The notes under the pieces were generated by a model. It was not told where the DNA came from, searched no databases, and was given only the letters and a program-made list of their open reading frames with translations. 64,000 nucleotides of DNA from the NCBI GenBank assembly GCA_035318745.1, contig DATHEA010000024.1:62001-126000 (forward strand), given 5' to 3'. The stretch comes from VRUE01 sp035318745. GTDB lineage: Bacteria > Actinomycetota > Thermoleophilia > Solirubrobacterales > 70-9. Numbering within the stretch: the first letter of the stretch is position 1; each line of letters starts with the position of its first letter. A program made the position numbers and the translations under genes. This document shows, in pieces, positions 14,685-23,202 of the stretch.

Positions 14685-15821
14685 GTGGCAAGCGTCGAAA
14701 TCCGCCCAGTCCGCTCGCGGCGCGACCTGAAGCGCTTTGTCAAGGTCCCCTTCCAGCTCCATCGCGATCATCCGCAATGGGTGCCGCCGCTGATCTTCGA
14801 GCGGATGGAGTTCCTCAACCGCGAGAAGAACCCCTGGTTCGAGCACGGCGAGGCCGAGTACTTCATCGCCGAGCAAGACGGTGAGCCGGTCGGGCGGATC
14901 ACCGCCCAGACCGACGCGCTCTGGGACGAGACCCAGGGCGGCAGCGACGCGATGTTCGGCTTCTTCGAGACGGTCGAGGATCCCGCCGTCGCGGCGGCCC
15001 TGCTCGACGCCGCCGCCGAGTGGGCGGCTTCCCGTGGCCGCTCTCGCCTCCTCGGCCCGATGGACTTCACCACGAACGACGAGGTCGGCATCCTGATCGA
15101 GGGCTACGAGCTGCGGCCCTACATCCTCGAGAACTGGCACCCGCCCTTCTACAAGTCCCTGCTCGAGGAGCACGGCTTCGGCAAGGCGATGGACCTGCTG
15201 ATGTGGGAACTGGAGCTCGGCAGCCTCAAAGAGGGCGAGAGCTTCGATCCCGCGATCCACGCCGCCGCGGAGAAGGCGCTGCGCGACGAAGGGGTGACGA
15301 TCCGCAACATCGACAAGGGCAACCTGGCACGCGAGATGCGCCTCTTTACCCCCGTCTACAACGACGCCTGGTCCGACAACTGGGGCTTCGTCCCGGCAAC
15401 CGACGCCGAGATCGAGTTCCACGCCAAGAACCTCAAGCAGGTGCTCGACGAGGACTGGGCCTACATCGCCGAAAAAGATGGCGAGGCGATCGGCGCCGCG
15501 CTCACCCTGCCCGACATCAACCAGGTGATGGCGAAGCTCGGCGGGCGGCTGCTGCCCTTCGGCTGGCTGCGCTTCCTGCTCGGCAAGCGCAAGATCGACC
15601 GCGTGCGTGTCTTTGCTCTCGGCGTCAAGCATGACTACCAGCACACGGGCGTCGCGGCCGGTCTCTACCTCAAGCACCTCAAGGCGGCACACGGGCCAGG
15701 GCCGGTCGAAGGCGGCGAGATGGGTTGGATCCTGGAGACCAACGAGCCGATGAACCGGGCGATGAAGGGGATGGGCGGCGAGGTCGTGAAGAAGTACCGG
15801 ATCTACGAGAAGGCGATTTAG
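14685..15821 (+). CDS. GNAT-fold N-acyltransferase, YghO-like, candidate ceramide synthase
   Basis: 378 residues. The N-terminal block VEIRPVRSRRDLKRFVKVPF, then HRDHPQWVPPL and REKNPWFEHGEAEYFIAE, then GPMDFTTNDEVGIL and a C-terminal EMGWILETNEPMNRAMKGMG are characteristic of the large two-domain GNAT family that includes YghO. Proteins of this general type have been linked to acyl-CoA-dependent N-acylation in bacterial ceramide synthesis, and here it is divergent from a serine palmitoyltransferase-like gene. I infer a joint role in making a ceramide-like or related acylated lipid. The GTG at 14685 starts the conserved region; no ribosome site is visible, so the mRNA may be leaderless. The frame is open upstream but overlaps the neighbour. 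Confidence 0.72.
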   Translation: MASVEIRPVRSRRDLKRFVKVPFQLHRDHPQWVPPLIFERMEFLNREKNPWFEHGEAEYFIAEQDGEPVGRITAQTDALWDETQGGSDAMFGFFETVEDPAVAAALLDAAAEWAASRGRSRLLGPMDFTTNDEVGILIEGYELRPYILENWHPPFYKSLLEEHGFGKAMDLLMWELELGSLKEGESFDPAIHAAAEKALRDEGVTIRNIDKGNLAREMRLFTPVYNDAWSDNWGFVPATDAEIEFHAKNLKQVLDEDWAYIAEKDGEAIGAALTLPDINQVMAKLGGRLLPFGWLRFLLGKRKIDRVRVFALGVKHDYQHTGVAAGLYLKHLKAAHGPGPVEGGEMGWILETNEPMNRAMKGMGGEVVKKYRIYEKAI

Positions 15822-15825
15822 CCGT

Positions 15826-15855
15826 CGGAGCCCATCCGGGTAGGGATGGGCTCCG
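15826..15855. terminator. Hairpin terminator after the GNAT gene
   Basis: CGGAGCCCATCC, loop GGGTAG, GGATGGGCTCCG form a perfect 12-base-pair stem five bases after the stop. The internal string CCATCCGGGTAGGG resembles the arm of repeat C. Confidence 0.6.
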
Positions 15856-15923
15856 GTCACTTAAGCGCGCAGTTTCCGGTTTTGTTGCCGGTTCGAGCTG
15901 ATCGGATCGCTAAGGTCGGCTCG

Positions 15924-16190
15924 GTGAGCGAGTTCGAGCTTGAGCCAGTCCGCGTCCGGGTCCTGCCGCATGAGACGCCGGGTGCGATTGCCCTTCGCAG
16001 CGAGGCCCGCACGGCTGTAGTGGCGGCTGTGGGCGGCGTTCTGGCCGGGGCTGCGACCGTGGCGGCCGTCCGCGCTGTGAGCGCCGTGGCGAAGAAGTCG
16101 CAGGGGCAGTTGCTGCCGCGCCGCAAGCGTCAGCAGAACGTCGTCGCGAGTCGCTCCTTTCTCGTGGACGTGCACCTGCTCGGACGGTGA
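15924..16190 (+). CDS. Small hypothetical protein with one hydrophobic segment
   Basis: 88 residues. A short N-terminal part (EFELEPVRVRVLPHE), an alanine/valine-rich stretch AVVAAVGGVLAGAATVAAV that could be one membrane helix, and a basic tail (PRRKRQQNVV). I recognise no family. The GTG at 15924 gives the likely start. Its stop overlaps the GTG of the DNA glycosylase gene (GTGA at 16187-16190), so the two are probably co-translated. Confidence 0.5.
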   Translation: MSEFELEPVRVRVLPHETPGAIALRSEARTAVVAAVGGVLAGAATVAAVRAVSAVAKKSQGQLLPRRKRQQNVVASRSFLVDVHLLGR

Positions 16191-17140
16191 ACCACCCGTC
16201 GATGGGCCGAAAACAGGCCTATGGGTCCCGTTTTAGGCCCATCGAGCTGGAAGTTGTGCCCCGCTCGCCCTTTCGGTTGCCGGGATACAGCAGTGAGGAT
16301 CGGACTATGTCCGTTCGCGGCGGGGTCGTTTCGCGGCTGCTGCGGGTCGAGCAGAGCCCGGTCCTGGTCCGTGCCTGGGAGCCCGCGCAGGGTCGGGTCC
16401 AGCTGCGCGCCGAGCCGGTCGATCCGGCGACGGTGAGCGCGCCGCGGTCGATCCCGGCGCCGCCGAGTCGCCCAGCCGGGCCGGCGCAGCTGCGACTTGC
16501 CATCGAGCGGATGCGCTTCGCGCTCGGCGTCGACGACGACCTCGGCGAGGTCTACCGCCGCTTCCGACGCGACCCGCTGCTCGGGCCGCTTCTGCGCTGG
16601 CGTCCCTGGTTGCGCCCGCGCCGCCGCCCCTGGGCCTGGGAGGCGCTCGCCTGGGCCGTCGTCAAGCAACTGATCGAGACCGAGCGGGCGGCGGTCATCC
16701 AGCGCCGCATCGTCGGCCGCTGGGGGTCGCGCCTGGGTCGGGACCGCGGTGCGCTCCGCGATATGCCGGGCGCGGAGACGATTGCCGGACGGGCCCCGGC
16801 CGAACTCGCCTCGATGGATCTCTCGCCGGGTCGCTCGATCGCTCTGCGCGCGGTCGCCCGCGAGATCGCCGCTGGGCGGGTGTCTCCCGGCGACCCCGCC
16901 GCGGACGCGCGACTGCTGGCGATCCCCGAGATCGGGCCCTGGACCGTGCAGTGCCTGGGCCTGTTCGGCCGCGGCGAGCCCGACTCGCTCCCGGCCGGCG
17001 ATCTGATCTACCTGAAGCTGGTCGGTCGCCTCGCCCACCTCGGCCGCCGTGCCACGGTCGAGGAGGTCGAGGAGTTCTACGCGCCGTATGAGCCTTTCCG
17101 CGGCCTCGCCGGCCTGTGGACGATCGGCCTGTATAGATAG
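16187..17140 (+). CDS. DNA-3-methyladenine glycosylase, AlkA-like (HhH-GPD superfamily)
   Basis: 317 residues; removes alkylated bases from DNA. The N-terminal part (PIELEVVPRSPFRLPGY, then VRGGVVSRLLRVEQSPVLVR) matches the AlkA beta domain. The helix-hairpin-helix is LLAIPEIGPWTVQCLGLFG followed by the Gly/Pro loop and the catalytic aspartate in LPAGDLIYLK. Start: the GTG at 16187 overlaps the previous stop; an ATG at 16202 is an equally good choice. Distance to the GGDEF-EAL gene is 42 bases, so it may be read with it. Confidence 0.8.
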   Translation: MNHPSMGRKQAYGSRFRPIELEVVPRSPFRLPGYSSEDRTMSVRGGVVSRLLRVEQSPVLVRAWEPAQGRVQLRAEPVDPATVSAPRSIPAPPSRPAGPAQLRLAIERMRFALGVDDDLGEVYRRFRRDPLLGPLLRWRPWLRPRRRPWAWEALAWAVVKQLIETERAAVIQRRIVGRWGSRLGRDRGALRDMPGAETIAGRAPAELASMDLSPGRSIALRAVAREIAAGRVSPGDPAADARLLAIPEIGPWTVQCLGLFGRGEPDSLPAGDLIYLKLVGRLAHLGRRATVEEVEEFYAPYEPFRGLAGLWTIGLYR

Positions 17141-17182
17141 AGGCAGGCTTCAAGGAAACATCGACCTTGCCGATAGGCTCGC

Positions 17183-19483
17183 ATGGCACGCGAGGGCGGT
17201 TCCAGGGGCGAGGGCTGGCCCGAAGAGCGGGTAACCGAGTTCCTCGACGAGATTTCCTCGGCTGGCGAGGACTACCGTCGTCTAGTCGAGCGCCTGCCGG
17301 CGATCGTCTACTCCTGCGAGCTGGGCGAGCGGGGTCGCTGGCGCTATGTCAGCCCCCAGATCGAGGAGATCCTCGGCTACAGCCCGGAGGAGTGGATGGC
17401 GGACCCCGGGCTTTGGACGCAGCGCCTTCATCCCGACGACCGCGAGCGCGCGCTCGAGCAGGAGACCCACAAGGTGATCGCCGAGGGCGGCGCCCCGCCG
17501 GTCGACTACCGGATGATCACCCGCGAGGGCGCCATCGTCTGGATCCTCGACGAGGCGGTGCTCGAGCCCGACGGCGAGGGGACGCCGATCTGGCACGGCG
17601 TCCTCTACGACATCACCGAACGCAAGATCGCCGAGCAGGAGCTGCAACGGGCGGCTGCCCAGCAGGCGGCGGTGGCGCGGCTGGGCCGCTACGCGCTCCA
17701 GGACGGCGACCCGGCCCGGCTGGCCAAGCAGGCGGTGCCACTGATGACAGAGATCGACGGGGTCGAGGCGGCCTGCGTCTGGGAGGCGGCCCGGGAGGGG
17801 CGCCGACTCCACCTTCGCGCTGGACTCGAGGAGGGGGAGGGAGGCGCGGAGCGCCGCGCCTCCGCAGCCCGTGACTCGCACGCGGGCGCCGCGCTGGAGT
17901 CGGGCCTGCACGTGATCGTCGACGACTGGTCGAGCGAGCCACGCTTCTCGATGCCACCGGCACTGCGGGTGCTCGGTGTGCGCAGCAGCCTCGCGGTGCC
18001 GATCGCCGGCAAGGAGCGTCCCTTCGGCGTGCTCGACATCCACTCCACCGAGCCCAGTCACTTCACTCCCCAGGACGTCCACTTCGCCCAGGCCTCGGCG
18101 AACGTCCTAGCCGACGCCTTGGAGCGCCACAGCGCCGACGAGGCCCTGCGCCACCGCGTCCTGCACGACGCCCTCACCGGGCTGCCCAACCGGCTCAGCT
18201 TCGTCGACTCGCTGCGCGACGCACTGCGTCGCAGCATCGCCTCGGGCTCGCCGGTCGGCATCCTCTTCCTCGACCTCGATCACTTCAAGCTGATCAACGA
18301 CAGCATCGGCCACCACGCCGGCGACGATCTGCTGCGCGCCGTCGCGCCCCGCCTGCGTGCCCACCTGCGGCCAGGCGACATCGTCGCCCGCTTCGGCGGC
18401 GACGAGTTCGGCATCCTCGTCGACCGCCTCACCGACGAGGAGGAGGCGCAGGCGATCGCCGACCGCGTTGCGGGCGCGTTCTCGGAGCCCTACTTGATGG
18501 GCGGTGCCGAGCACTTCGTCACCTCCAGCATCGGTATCGCCGTTGCCCGGCCCACAGGCCGCGAGCCGGTCGACGCCGAGCTGCTGATCCGCGACGCCGA
18601 CGCGGCGATGTACCGGGCCAAGGAACGGGGGCGGGGGCGCTGCGAGGTCTTCGACGCCGAGATGCGGGCGCGCGCGGTGCACCGCCTCGAGACGGAGCGC
18701 GAGCTGCGCCACGCGCTCGACCGCAACGAGCTGGAGCTGCACTACCAGCCGGTGGTCGCCCTGGGCAACGGCGAGATCGTCGGCCTCGAGGCGCTGGTGC
18801 GCTGGAATCACCCCGAGCGTGGCATGCTCGACCCTGGCGAGTTCGTCTCGATCGCCGAGGACAGCGGCCTGATCGAGCCGATCGGTAGCTGGGTCCAGGA
18901 GACGGCCTGCCGCCAGGCGCTCGGCTGGCACGACCTGCGCCCCGACCACCGGCCTCTCGACGTCGCCGTCAACCTCTCCGCCCGCCAGGTGGCGCACCGC
19001 GACCTGGCCGAGTCGGTGCGCGAGATCCTCGCCCGCACCGGCCTCGACCCGGTCAACCTGCGGCTGGAGGTGACCGAGAGCGTCCTGGTCGAAGAGTCCG
19101 CCAGCGCCACCGCGACCCTGGAGGCGCTGAGCGAGATCGGCGTCCGACTCGTCCTCGACGACTTCGGCACCGGCTACTCGTCCCTGGCCTATCTCAACCG
19201 CTTCCCCTTCGACGCGCTGAAGATCGACCGTTCCTTCGTCGAGGGTCTCGGAATCGAACAGGAGCGCACGGCGATCGTCGAGGCGGTGATCGGCATGGCC
19301 CGCGCCCTCTCGCTCGACGCGATCGCCGAGGGGGTCGAGAACGAGGCGCAGCTCTCGGAGCTGCGCCGGCTCGGCTGCGACTACGCCCAAGGCCACCTTT
19401 TCTCGCGCCCGCTCGCACCGCAGAAGGTGACAAGCCTGCTGCGCGAGGGAGGGTTCGAGCTACTGGGGGATCTGGCCCGCTAG
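17183..19483 (+). CDS. PAS-GAF-GGDEF-EAL cyclic-di-GMP turnover protein
   Basis: 766 residues, soluble. PAS at about 30-150 (IVYSCELGERGRWRYVSPQI, PAC motif ending GVLYDITERK), GAF at about 155-315, GGDEF at about 325-490 and EAL at about 500-760. The cyclase active site is RFGGDEFGIL with an intact inhibitory site RPGD five residues before it. The EAL domain keeps its catalytic set: LEALVRWNHP, NLSARQ, LEVTES, DDFGTGYSS, LKIDRSF and EGVE. Both activities could therefore function, with direction set by the sensor domains. A 10-base-pair palindrome at 17840-17863 lies in frame in the GAF region. The gene overlaps the convergent importer gene by 24 bases. Confidence 0.93.
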   Translation: MAREGGSRGEGWPEERVTEFLDEISSAGEDYRRLVERLPAIVYSCELGERGRWRYVSPQIEEILGYSPEEWMADPGLWTQRLHPDDRERALEQETHKVIAEGGAPPVDYRMITREGAIVWILDEAVLEPDGEGTPIWHGVLYDITERKIAEQELQRAAAQQAAVARLGRYALQDGDPARLAKQAVPLMTEIDGVEAACVWEAAREGRRLHLRAGLEEGEGGAERRASAARDSHAGAALESGLHVIVDDWSSEPRFSMPPALRVLGVRSSLAVPIAGKERPFGVLDIHSTEPSHFTPQDVHFAQASANVLADALERHSADEALRHRVLHDALTGLPNRLSFVDSLRDALRRSIASGSPVGILFLDLDHFKLINDSIGHHAGDDLLRAVAPRLRAHLRPGDIVARFGGDEFGILVDRLTDEEEAQAIADRVAGAFSEPYLMGGAEHFVTSSIGIAVARPTGREPVDAELLIRDADAAMYRAKERGRGRCEVFDAEMRARAVHRLETERELRHALDRNELELHYQPVVALGNGEIVGLEALVRWNHPERGMLDPGEFVSIAEDSGLIEPIGSWVQETACRQALGWHDLRPDHRPLDVAVNLSARQVAHRDLAESVREILARTGLDPVNLRLEVTESVLVEESASATATLEALSEIGVRLVLDDFGTGYSSLAYLNRFPFDALKIDRSFVEGLGIEQERTAIVEAVIGMARALSLDAIAEGVENEAQLSELRRLGCDYAQGHLFSRPLAPQKVTSLLREGGFELLGDLAR
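17840..17863. repeat. In-frame palindrome within the GAF-coding region
   Basis: GGAGGCGCGG, loop AGCG, CCGCGCCTCC form a perfect 10-base-pair hairpin. It encodes a low-complexity loop (GGAERRAS) that interrupts the GAF domain. Confidence 0.5.
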
Positions 19484-20467
19484 GTAGGCGTCGCTGAGCA
19501 CTTCGGCAGTCGTCGGATTGCCGGAGATCAGCTTGTTTTCCCGCATCCAGGCGATGAACGCCTTCCACTCGGCCGGGTTCATCGTGCCGCGCTTGGAGAG
19601 CAGCGGCAGCGTCGCCGCCACCTCGGCTTTGGTCAGCTTCGGATCGAGGTTCGAGTTGGCTTCGAGCAGCGCCTTGGTCGTCGCTTCGGGGCTCTCGATC
19701 GCGGCGGCGGTGCCACGCGCCAGGGCGGCAAGGAAGAGACGGATCGGCTGCGGGTCTTCTTCGAGCCGGTCGCGGCGGGCGACGAGGACGAGCTCGTCGT
19801 AGGTCGGCACGCCCAGCTTGTCGACCGGGGTGACCACCGGATCTTTGCCGCGCAGCCGCAGGTCGACTCCCTCGACGTTGCTGAACCCGCCCAGCATCGC
19901 TTGCGCGCTGCCGCCGACGAGCGCCGGCAGCAGCCCATAGCCGACATTGACGGTCTTCACGTCGGAGGGAGTCAGCCTGGCGCGGGCGATGATCGTCTTC
20001 AGGTAAGCGTCCTGGTAGGAGATCCCGGCGGTGGCGATCGTCTTGCCACGTAGGTCCGCCACCCCCCCTACGCCTGATTTCTTCAGCCAGATCAGCGAGG
20101 TCAGCGGGCGGTCGACGAGGGCGCCGACGGCGACCACGTCGAGACCCTGTTCGCGCGCCAGCATCACCTCGGGCTCATACGAGATCGCCAGGTCGGTTTT
20201 CCCGGCGGCGAGGAGCTTGATCGGCGCCGCCGGGTCGGAGGGGGTCTGGATCGAGACGTCGAGGCCGGCTTCGCTGAAGTAGCCGAGCTTCTTCGCCATG
20301 TAGACACCGGCGTGGTCGGGATTGGGGTAGAAGTCGAGCGTCAGGCTGAGCGGTTCGGTCGCGGCGCCCGTGGTGTCCTCGCTCTTCTCGCCGCAGGCGG
20401 CCAGCCCCAAGGTGAGGGCGAGCAAGGCGACGGCGAGGGCGATCGCTGGCAGTCGGGGGAACTTCAT
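19460..20467 (-). CDS. NMT1/THI5-type ABC transporter substrate-binding lipoprotein
   Basis: 335 residues, extracytoplasmic binding protein of the NMT1/THI5-like family (ThiY, SsuA and TauA relatives). Lipoprotein signal with lipobox LAAC. The mature start LTLDFYPNPDHAGVYMAKKLGYFSEAGLDV is the family signature, with the two phrases DFYPNPDHAG and GYFSEAGLDV. The motif GGVADLRGKTIATAGI and ISYEPEVMLAREQG follow. Tyrosine/aspartate placement in DFYPNPDH suggests pyrimidine or thiamine-precursor binding rather than sulfonate, but this is inference. The ATG at 20467 is chosen at the signal peptide. It lies ten bases after the permease gene. Confidence 0.85.
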   Translation of the reverse strand: MKFPRLPAIALAVALLALTLGLAACGEKSEDTTGAATEPLSLTLDFYPNPDHAGVYMAKKLGYFSEAGLDVSIQTPSDPAAPIKLLAAGKTDLAISYEPEVMLAREQGLDVVAVGALVDRPLTSLIWLKKSGVGGVADLRGKTIATAGISYQDAYLKTIIARARLTPSDVKTVNVGYGLLPALVGGSAQAMLGGFSNVEGVDLRLRGKDPVVTPVDKLGVPTYDELVLVARRDRLEEDPQPIRLFLAALARGTAAAIESPEATTKALLEANSNLDPKLTKAEVAATLPLLSKRGTMNPAEWKAFIAWMRENKLISGNPTTAEVLSDAYLAGQIPQ

Positions 20468-20477
20468 CCCCTGCTTT

Positions 20478-21236
20478 CTATCGCCAAGTGACGATGCGGC
20501 GCTCTGCGAAGGCGATGAGGCCGTACAGGCCGAGGGCAATCGCGGTGAGGATGGCGGTAGCGGCGAACAATCGCGCGGTCTGCAGATTGGCGTTGTCTTC
20601 TCGCAGTAGAACGCCAAGCCCGGAGTCTGCACCGACCCACTCGCCGAAGATCGCCGCTATCGGTGCGATCGTCGCGGCGATCTTGGCGCCGCTGAAGGCA
20701 AAGGGCAGGGCCGTGGGGGCTTCGACTCGCCGCAGCAGCTGCCAACGCGAAGCATCGAGCGTGCGCATCATCTTGGTCGCCTCGGGATCGACCGACCGGA
20801 GCCCGTCGGTTGCGTTGACCGCAACCGGGAAAAAGCAGATCAATGCCACGACCACCAGCTTCGGACCGATCCCGAATCCGAGCCAGACGATGAGAATCGG
20901 CGCTATCACCGGGACTGGGATTGCCTGCGAAGCGACCATCAGCGGGTAAAAGGCGCGTCGCAACGTTGCGGAGAAGCGCAGGAGCAAAGCGAAGCCCAGA
21001 CCCGCTGCGAGCCCGATGAGGAAGCCGAGCAGGATCTCCTGCAGCGTTACCCAAGCGTTTTCGGCAAGCAGCGAACGGTTCTCCCAGAGGGAGGAGGCGA
21101 TTTCGGCGGGGGAGGGGACGAGAAACGGTTCGAGCCCGAGCAGGTTGGCCAGCGCGCCGCTGCTCGCGGCGATCTGCCAGGCGCCGACCAGCGCCGCGAG
21201 GACGAGCAGTGGTGGCCCCCAGCGTTTCATTTCCAC
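20478..21236 (-). CDS. ABC transporter permease (ThiX/SsuC type)
   Basis: 252 residues with about six membrane helices. The coupling loop EATKMMRTLDASRWQLLRRVEAPTALPFAF contains the EAA-like consensus (the phrase LDASRWQLLRRVEAPTALP). Typical of NMT1/THI5-type importers. The gene sits between the ATPase and the binding protein and would form the channel. The start MEMKRWGPP at 21236 has an upstream GGAGGGTGG site. Confidence 0.88.
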   Translation of the reverse strand: MEMKRWGPPLLVLAALVGAWQIAASSGALANLLGLEPFLVPSPAEIASSLWENRSLLAENAWVTLQEILLGFLIGLAAGLGFALLLRFSATLRRAFYPLMVASQAIPVPVIAPILIVWLGFGIGPKLVVVALICFFPVAVNATDGLRSVDPEATKMMRTLDASRWQLLRRVEAPTALPFAFSGAKIAATIAPIAAIFGEWVGADSGLGVLLREDNANLQTARLFAATAILTAIALGLYGLIAFAERRIVTWR

Positions 21237-21285
21237 CCTCCCTGGCGAGTTTCCGACCTATATGGGGGGGTAAATCGCCAGAGGG

Positions 21286-22101
21286 TCATCGGATTCCCCG
21301 ATGTAAGGCCGCCATCGCCCGCTCGCGAACCGCGACGAACTCCGGATCGGTGACCGCGGCGTCGCGGTCGGCTGCCCGCGGCGCCGGTGCGCTCAATTCC
21401 TCGACCACACGCGCCGGGCGTGCCGAGAGCACGGCGACGCGATCTGAGAGGTAGAGCGCCTCCTCGACGTCGTGGGTGACGAGGACAACGGTGCGCGGGT
21501 CCGACGCCAGGGCCTCGGACAACCAGCCCTGCATCTCGGCGCGGGTGATCGCGTCGAGCGAGGCGAACGGCTCGTCCAGCGCCAGCACCGGCTTGCCGGC
21601 GACGAGCGTGCGCAGGAAGGCGACTCGCTGCCGCATCCCACCCGAGAGCTCAGCCGGTCGGGTGCGCTCGAAGCCGGCGAGGCCGAAGCGCTCGAAGAGC
21701 AGGCCCGCCTGCCCGCGCGCCGCCCGGCGGCGGACGCCGCGGTTGCGCAGTGCCAGCGCGGCGTTGTCGATCGCCGCCAGCCAGGGCAGCAGCATGTCGC
21801 GCTGCGGCATGAAGGCACAGCGGGCGAGGCGCTCTGCCGGGTCGTTGCCGCCGCCCACCTCGATCTCACCCGCGCTCGGCTGCTGCAGGCCGGCGATCAG
21901 CTCGAGCAGGGTCGACTTGCCGCAGCCCGAGGGGCCGACCAGGCCGAGCACGCCGTGCGCCGGTGTCTCCAGGTCGAGGCGTTCGATCGCCTCCAGCTCG
22001 CCGTAGGAATGCCGCAGACCGCGGATCGATACTGCGGCGCTCGGCGACTCGCCGGCAGGCGAGGGCGGAGCGACGGCGAATTGCTTGGCTTCAGCGCCCA
22101 C
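21286..22101 (-). CDS. ABC transporter ATPase (ThiZ/SsuB type)
   Basis: 271 residues. Walker A GPSGCGKS, Q-loop MPQRDMLLPWLAAIDN, signature LSGGMRQRVAFLRTL, Walker B VLALDEPFASLDA, switch THDVEEAL. First gene of the importer operon (ATPase, permease, binding protein). The GTG at 22101 is chosen; the frame remains open to 22188 but that would overlap the divergent TauE gene. No TPP riboswitch consensus was found upstream. An 8-base-pair hairpin at 22128-22148 lies in the divergent promoter region. Confidence 0.87.
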   Translation of the reverse strand: MGAEAKQFAVAPPSPAGESPSAAVSIRGLRHSYGELEAIERLDLETPAHGVLGLVGPSGCGKSTLLELIAGLQQPSAGEIEVGGGNDPAERLARCAFMPQRDMLLPWLAAIDNAALALRNRGVRRRAARGQAGLLFERFGLAGFERTRPAELSGGMRQRVAFLRTLVAGKPVLALDEPFASLDAITRAEMQGWLSEALASDPRTVVLVTHDVEEALYLSDRVAVLSARPARVVEELSAPAPRAADRDAAVTDPEFVAVRERAMAALHRGIR

Positions 22102-22127
22102 ATTGGGTATCCTGGCGCACTCCCCGC

Positions 22128-22148
22128 TCCTGACCAAAAAGGTCAGGA
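22128..22148. promoter_or_regulatory. Perfect inverted repeat between the importer and TauE genes
   Basis: TCCTGACC, AAAAA, GGTCAGGA. It is centred between divergent start codons (22101 minus, 22176 plus) and could be an operator. The Rrf2 regulator encoded nearby at 23203 is one candidate partner (inference). Confidence 0.45.
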
Positions 22149-22175
22149 AAGTCGATAACCACCTGGGGGCATCTG

Positions 22176-23087
22176 ATGGACCCGGCAATCATTTTCTTCG
22201 GTCTCGGCATCGGCGTGCTCGTCGGCATGACGGGCATGGGCGGGGGATCCCTGATGACGCCACTGCTGATCCTGATCTTCGGGATCCAGCCGACGACGGC
22301 GATCGGCACGGACATCTTCTACTCGGCCGTGACCAAGACGGTCGGCGGCTGGCGCCACCTGCGGATGAAGACCGTGAACATGGAGCTGGTCAAATGGCTG
22401 GCCCTCGGCAGTGTCCCGGCGGCGGTCAGCGGCGTCGCGATCGTCTCGGTGCTCGAGAAGCACATCGGTGAAGACCGGCTCGACTCGCTCGTCTACGCGG
22501 TCCTCGGCGGCACCCTGCTGATGGTCGGCATCATCACCCTCGCCCGGGCGCTGATCCTGCGCGATCTGGTCGACGAGCGCGATCGCTTCGACGTCGAACG
22601 CCGCCACAAAGTCGCCGCCGTCCTGATCGGGGCGACGACCGGCTTCGTGATCGGCATCACCTCGGCCGGCTCGGGCACGGTGATCGCGATCCTGCTGATC
22701 GCCGTCTACCGCCTGGCGCCGAAGAAAGTCGTCGGCACCGACGTCTTCCACGCCGCCATCCTGCTCTGGGCGGCCGGCATCGCCCACTGGGTGGGTGGCA
22801 ACGTCGATTTCGTCCTCGCCGGCAACATCCTGATCGGCTCGATCCCGGGGGTGATCGTCGGCGCCGCCCTCTCCAGCAAAGCCCCGCAGGGCTTCATCCG
22901 CACCGCCCTCGGCCTCGTCCTGGTCGGCTCGGGCATAGTCACGATCCAAAAGGGCGACCCGAACGTGTGGCCCATCGCAGCTCTCGTAGCTGCAATCGGG
23001 CTCGGCTCGATTCTTGCCGCACCCCGCATCCTCCACAAGCGCCGCGAACGCGAAGCGGCCCAGCTTGCCCTCGAATCGTCCAGCTAA
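22176..23087 (+). CDS. TauE/SafE family sulfite/sulfur-compound exporter
   Basis: 303 residues with about eight membrane helices and the duplicated TauE/SafE motif: GVLVGMTGMGGGSLMTPLL in the first half and GFVIGITSAGSGTVIAILL in the second. Family members move sulfite, sulfoacetate or related anions. The setting next to a cysteine-free Rrf2 regulator and a sulfate ABC operon supports a sulfur role. Start ATG at 22176, 75 bases from the divergent importer start. A palindromic repeat follows six bases after the stop. Confidence 0.87.
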   Translation: MDPAIIFFGLGIGVLVGMTGMGGGSLMTPLLILIFGIQPTTAIGTDIFYSAVTKTVGGWRHLRMKTVNMELVKWLALGSVPAAVSGVAIVSVLEKHIGEDRLDSLVYAVLGGTLLMVGIITLARALILRDLVDERDRFDVERRHKVAAVLIGATTGFVIGITSAGSGTVIAILLIAVYRLAPKKVVGTDVFHAAILLWAAGIAHWVGGNVDFVLAGNILIGSIPGVIVGAALSSKAPQGFIRTALGLVLVGSGIVTIQKGDPNVWPIAALVAAIGLGSILAAPRILHKRREREAAQLALESSS

Positions 23088-23093
23088 TCCGCC

Positions 23094-23179
23094 CCTCGGG
23101 CGGGTGGCACAGGGGTAGGGGGTGTTCGGACGGGTGAGTCCGCTAACACCCCCTCCCCCTGTGACAGGACCCGCCCGCC
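23094..23179. repeat. Palindromic repeat A, copy 2 (inverted relative to copy 1)
   Basis: Begins CCTCGGGCGGGTGGC and ends GACAGGACCCGCCCGCC. Stem CACAGGGGTAGGGGGTGTT pairs with its complement with one mismatch, around a loop with CGGAC/GTCCG. Nearly identical to the reverse complement of copy 1 (7671-7759). It lies between the TauE and Rrf2 genes. Confidence 0.8.
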
Positions 23180-23202
23180 ACATGCCCTGATTAACTAGCT
23201 CT

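Noticed and set aside
22102..22175. TPP riboswitch before the NMT1/THI5-type importer
   Set aside because: No CTGAGA or ACCTGATC-like conserved segments. Only a simple hairpin is present.
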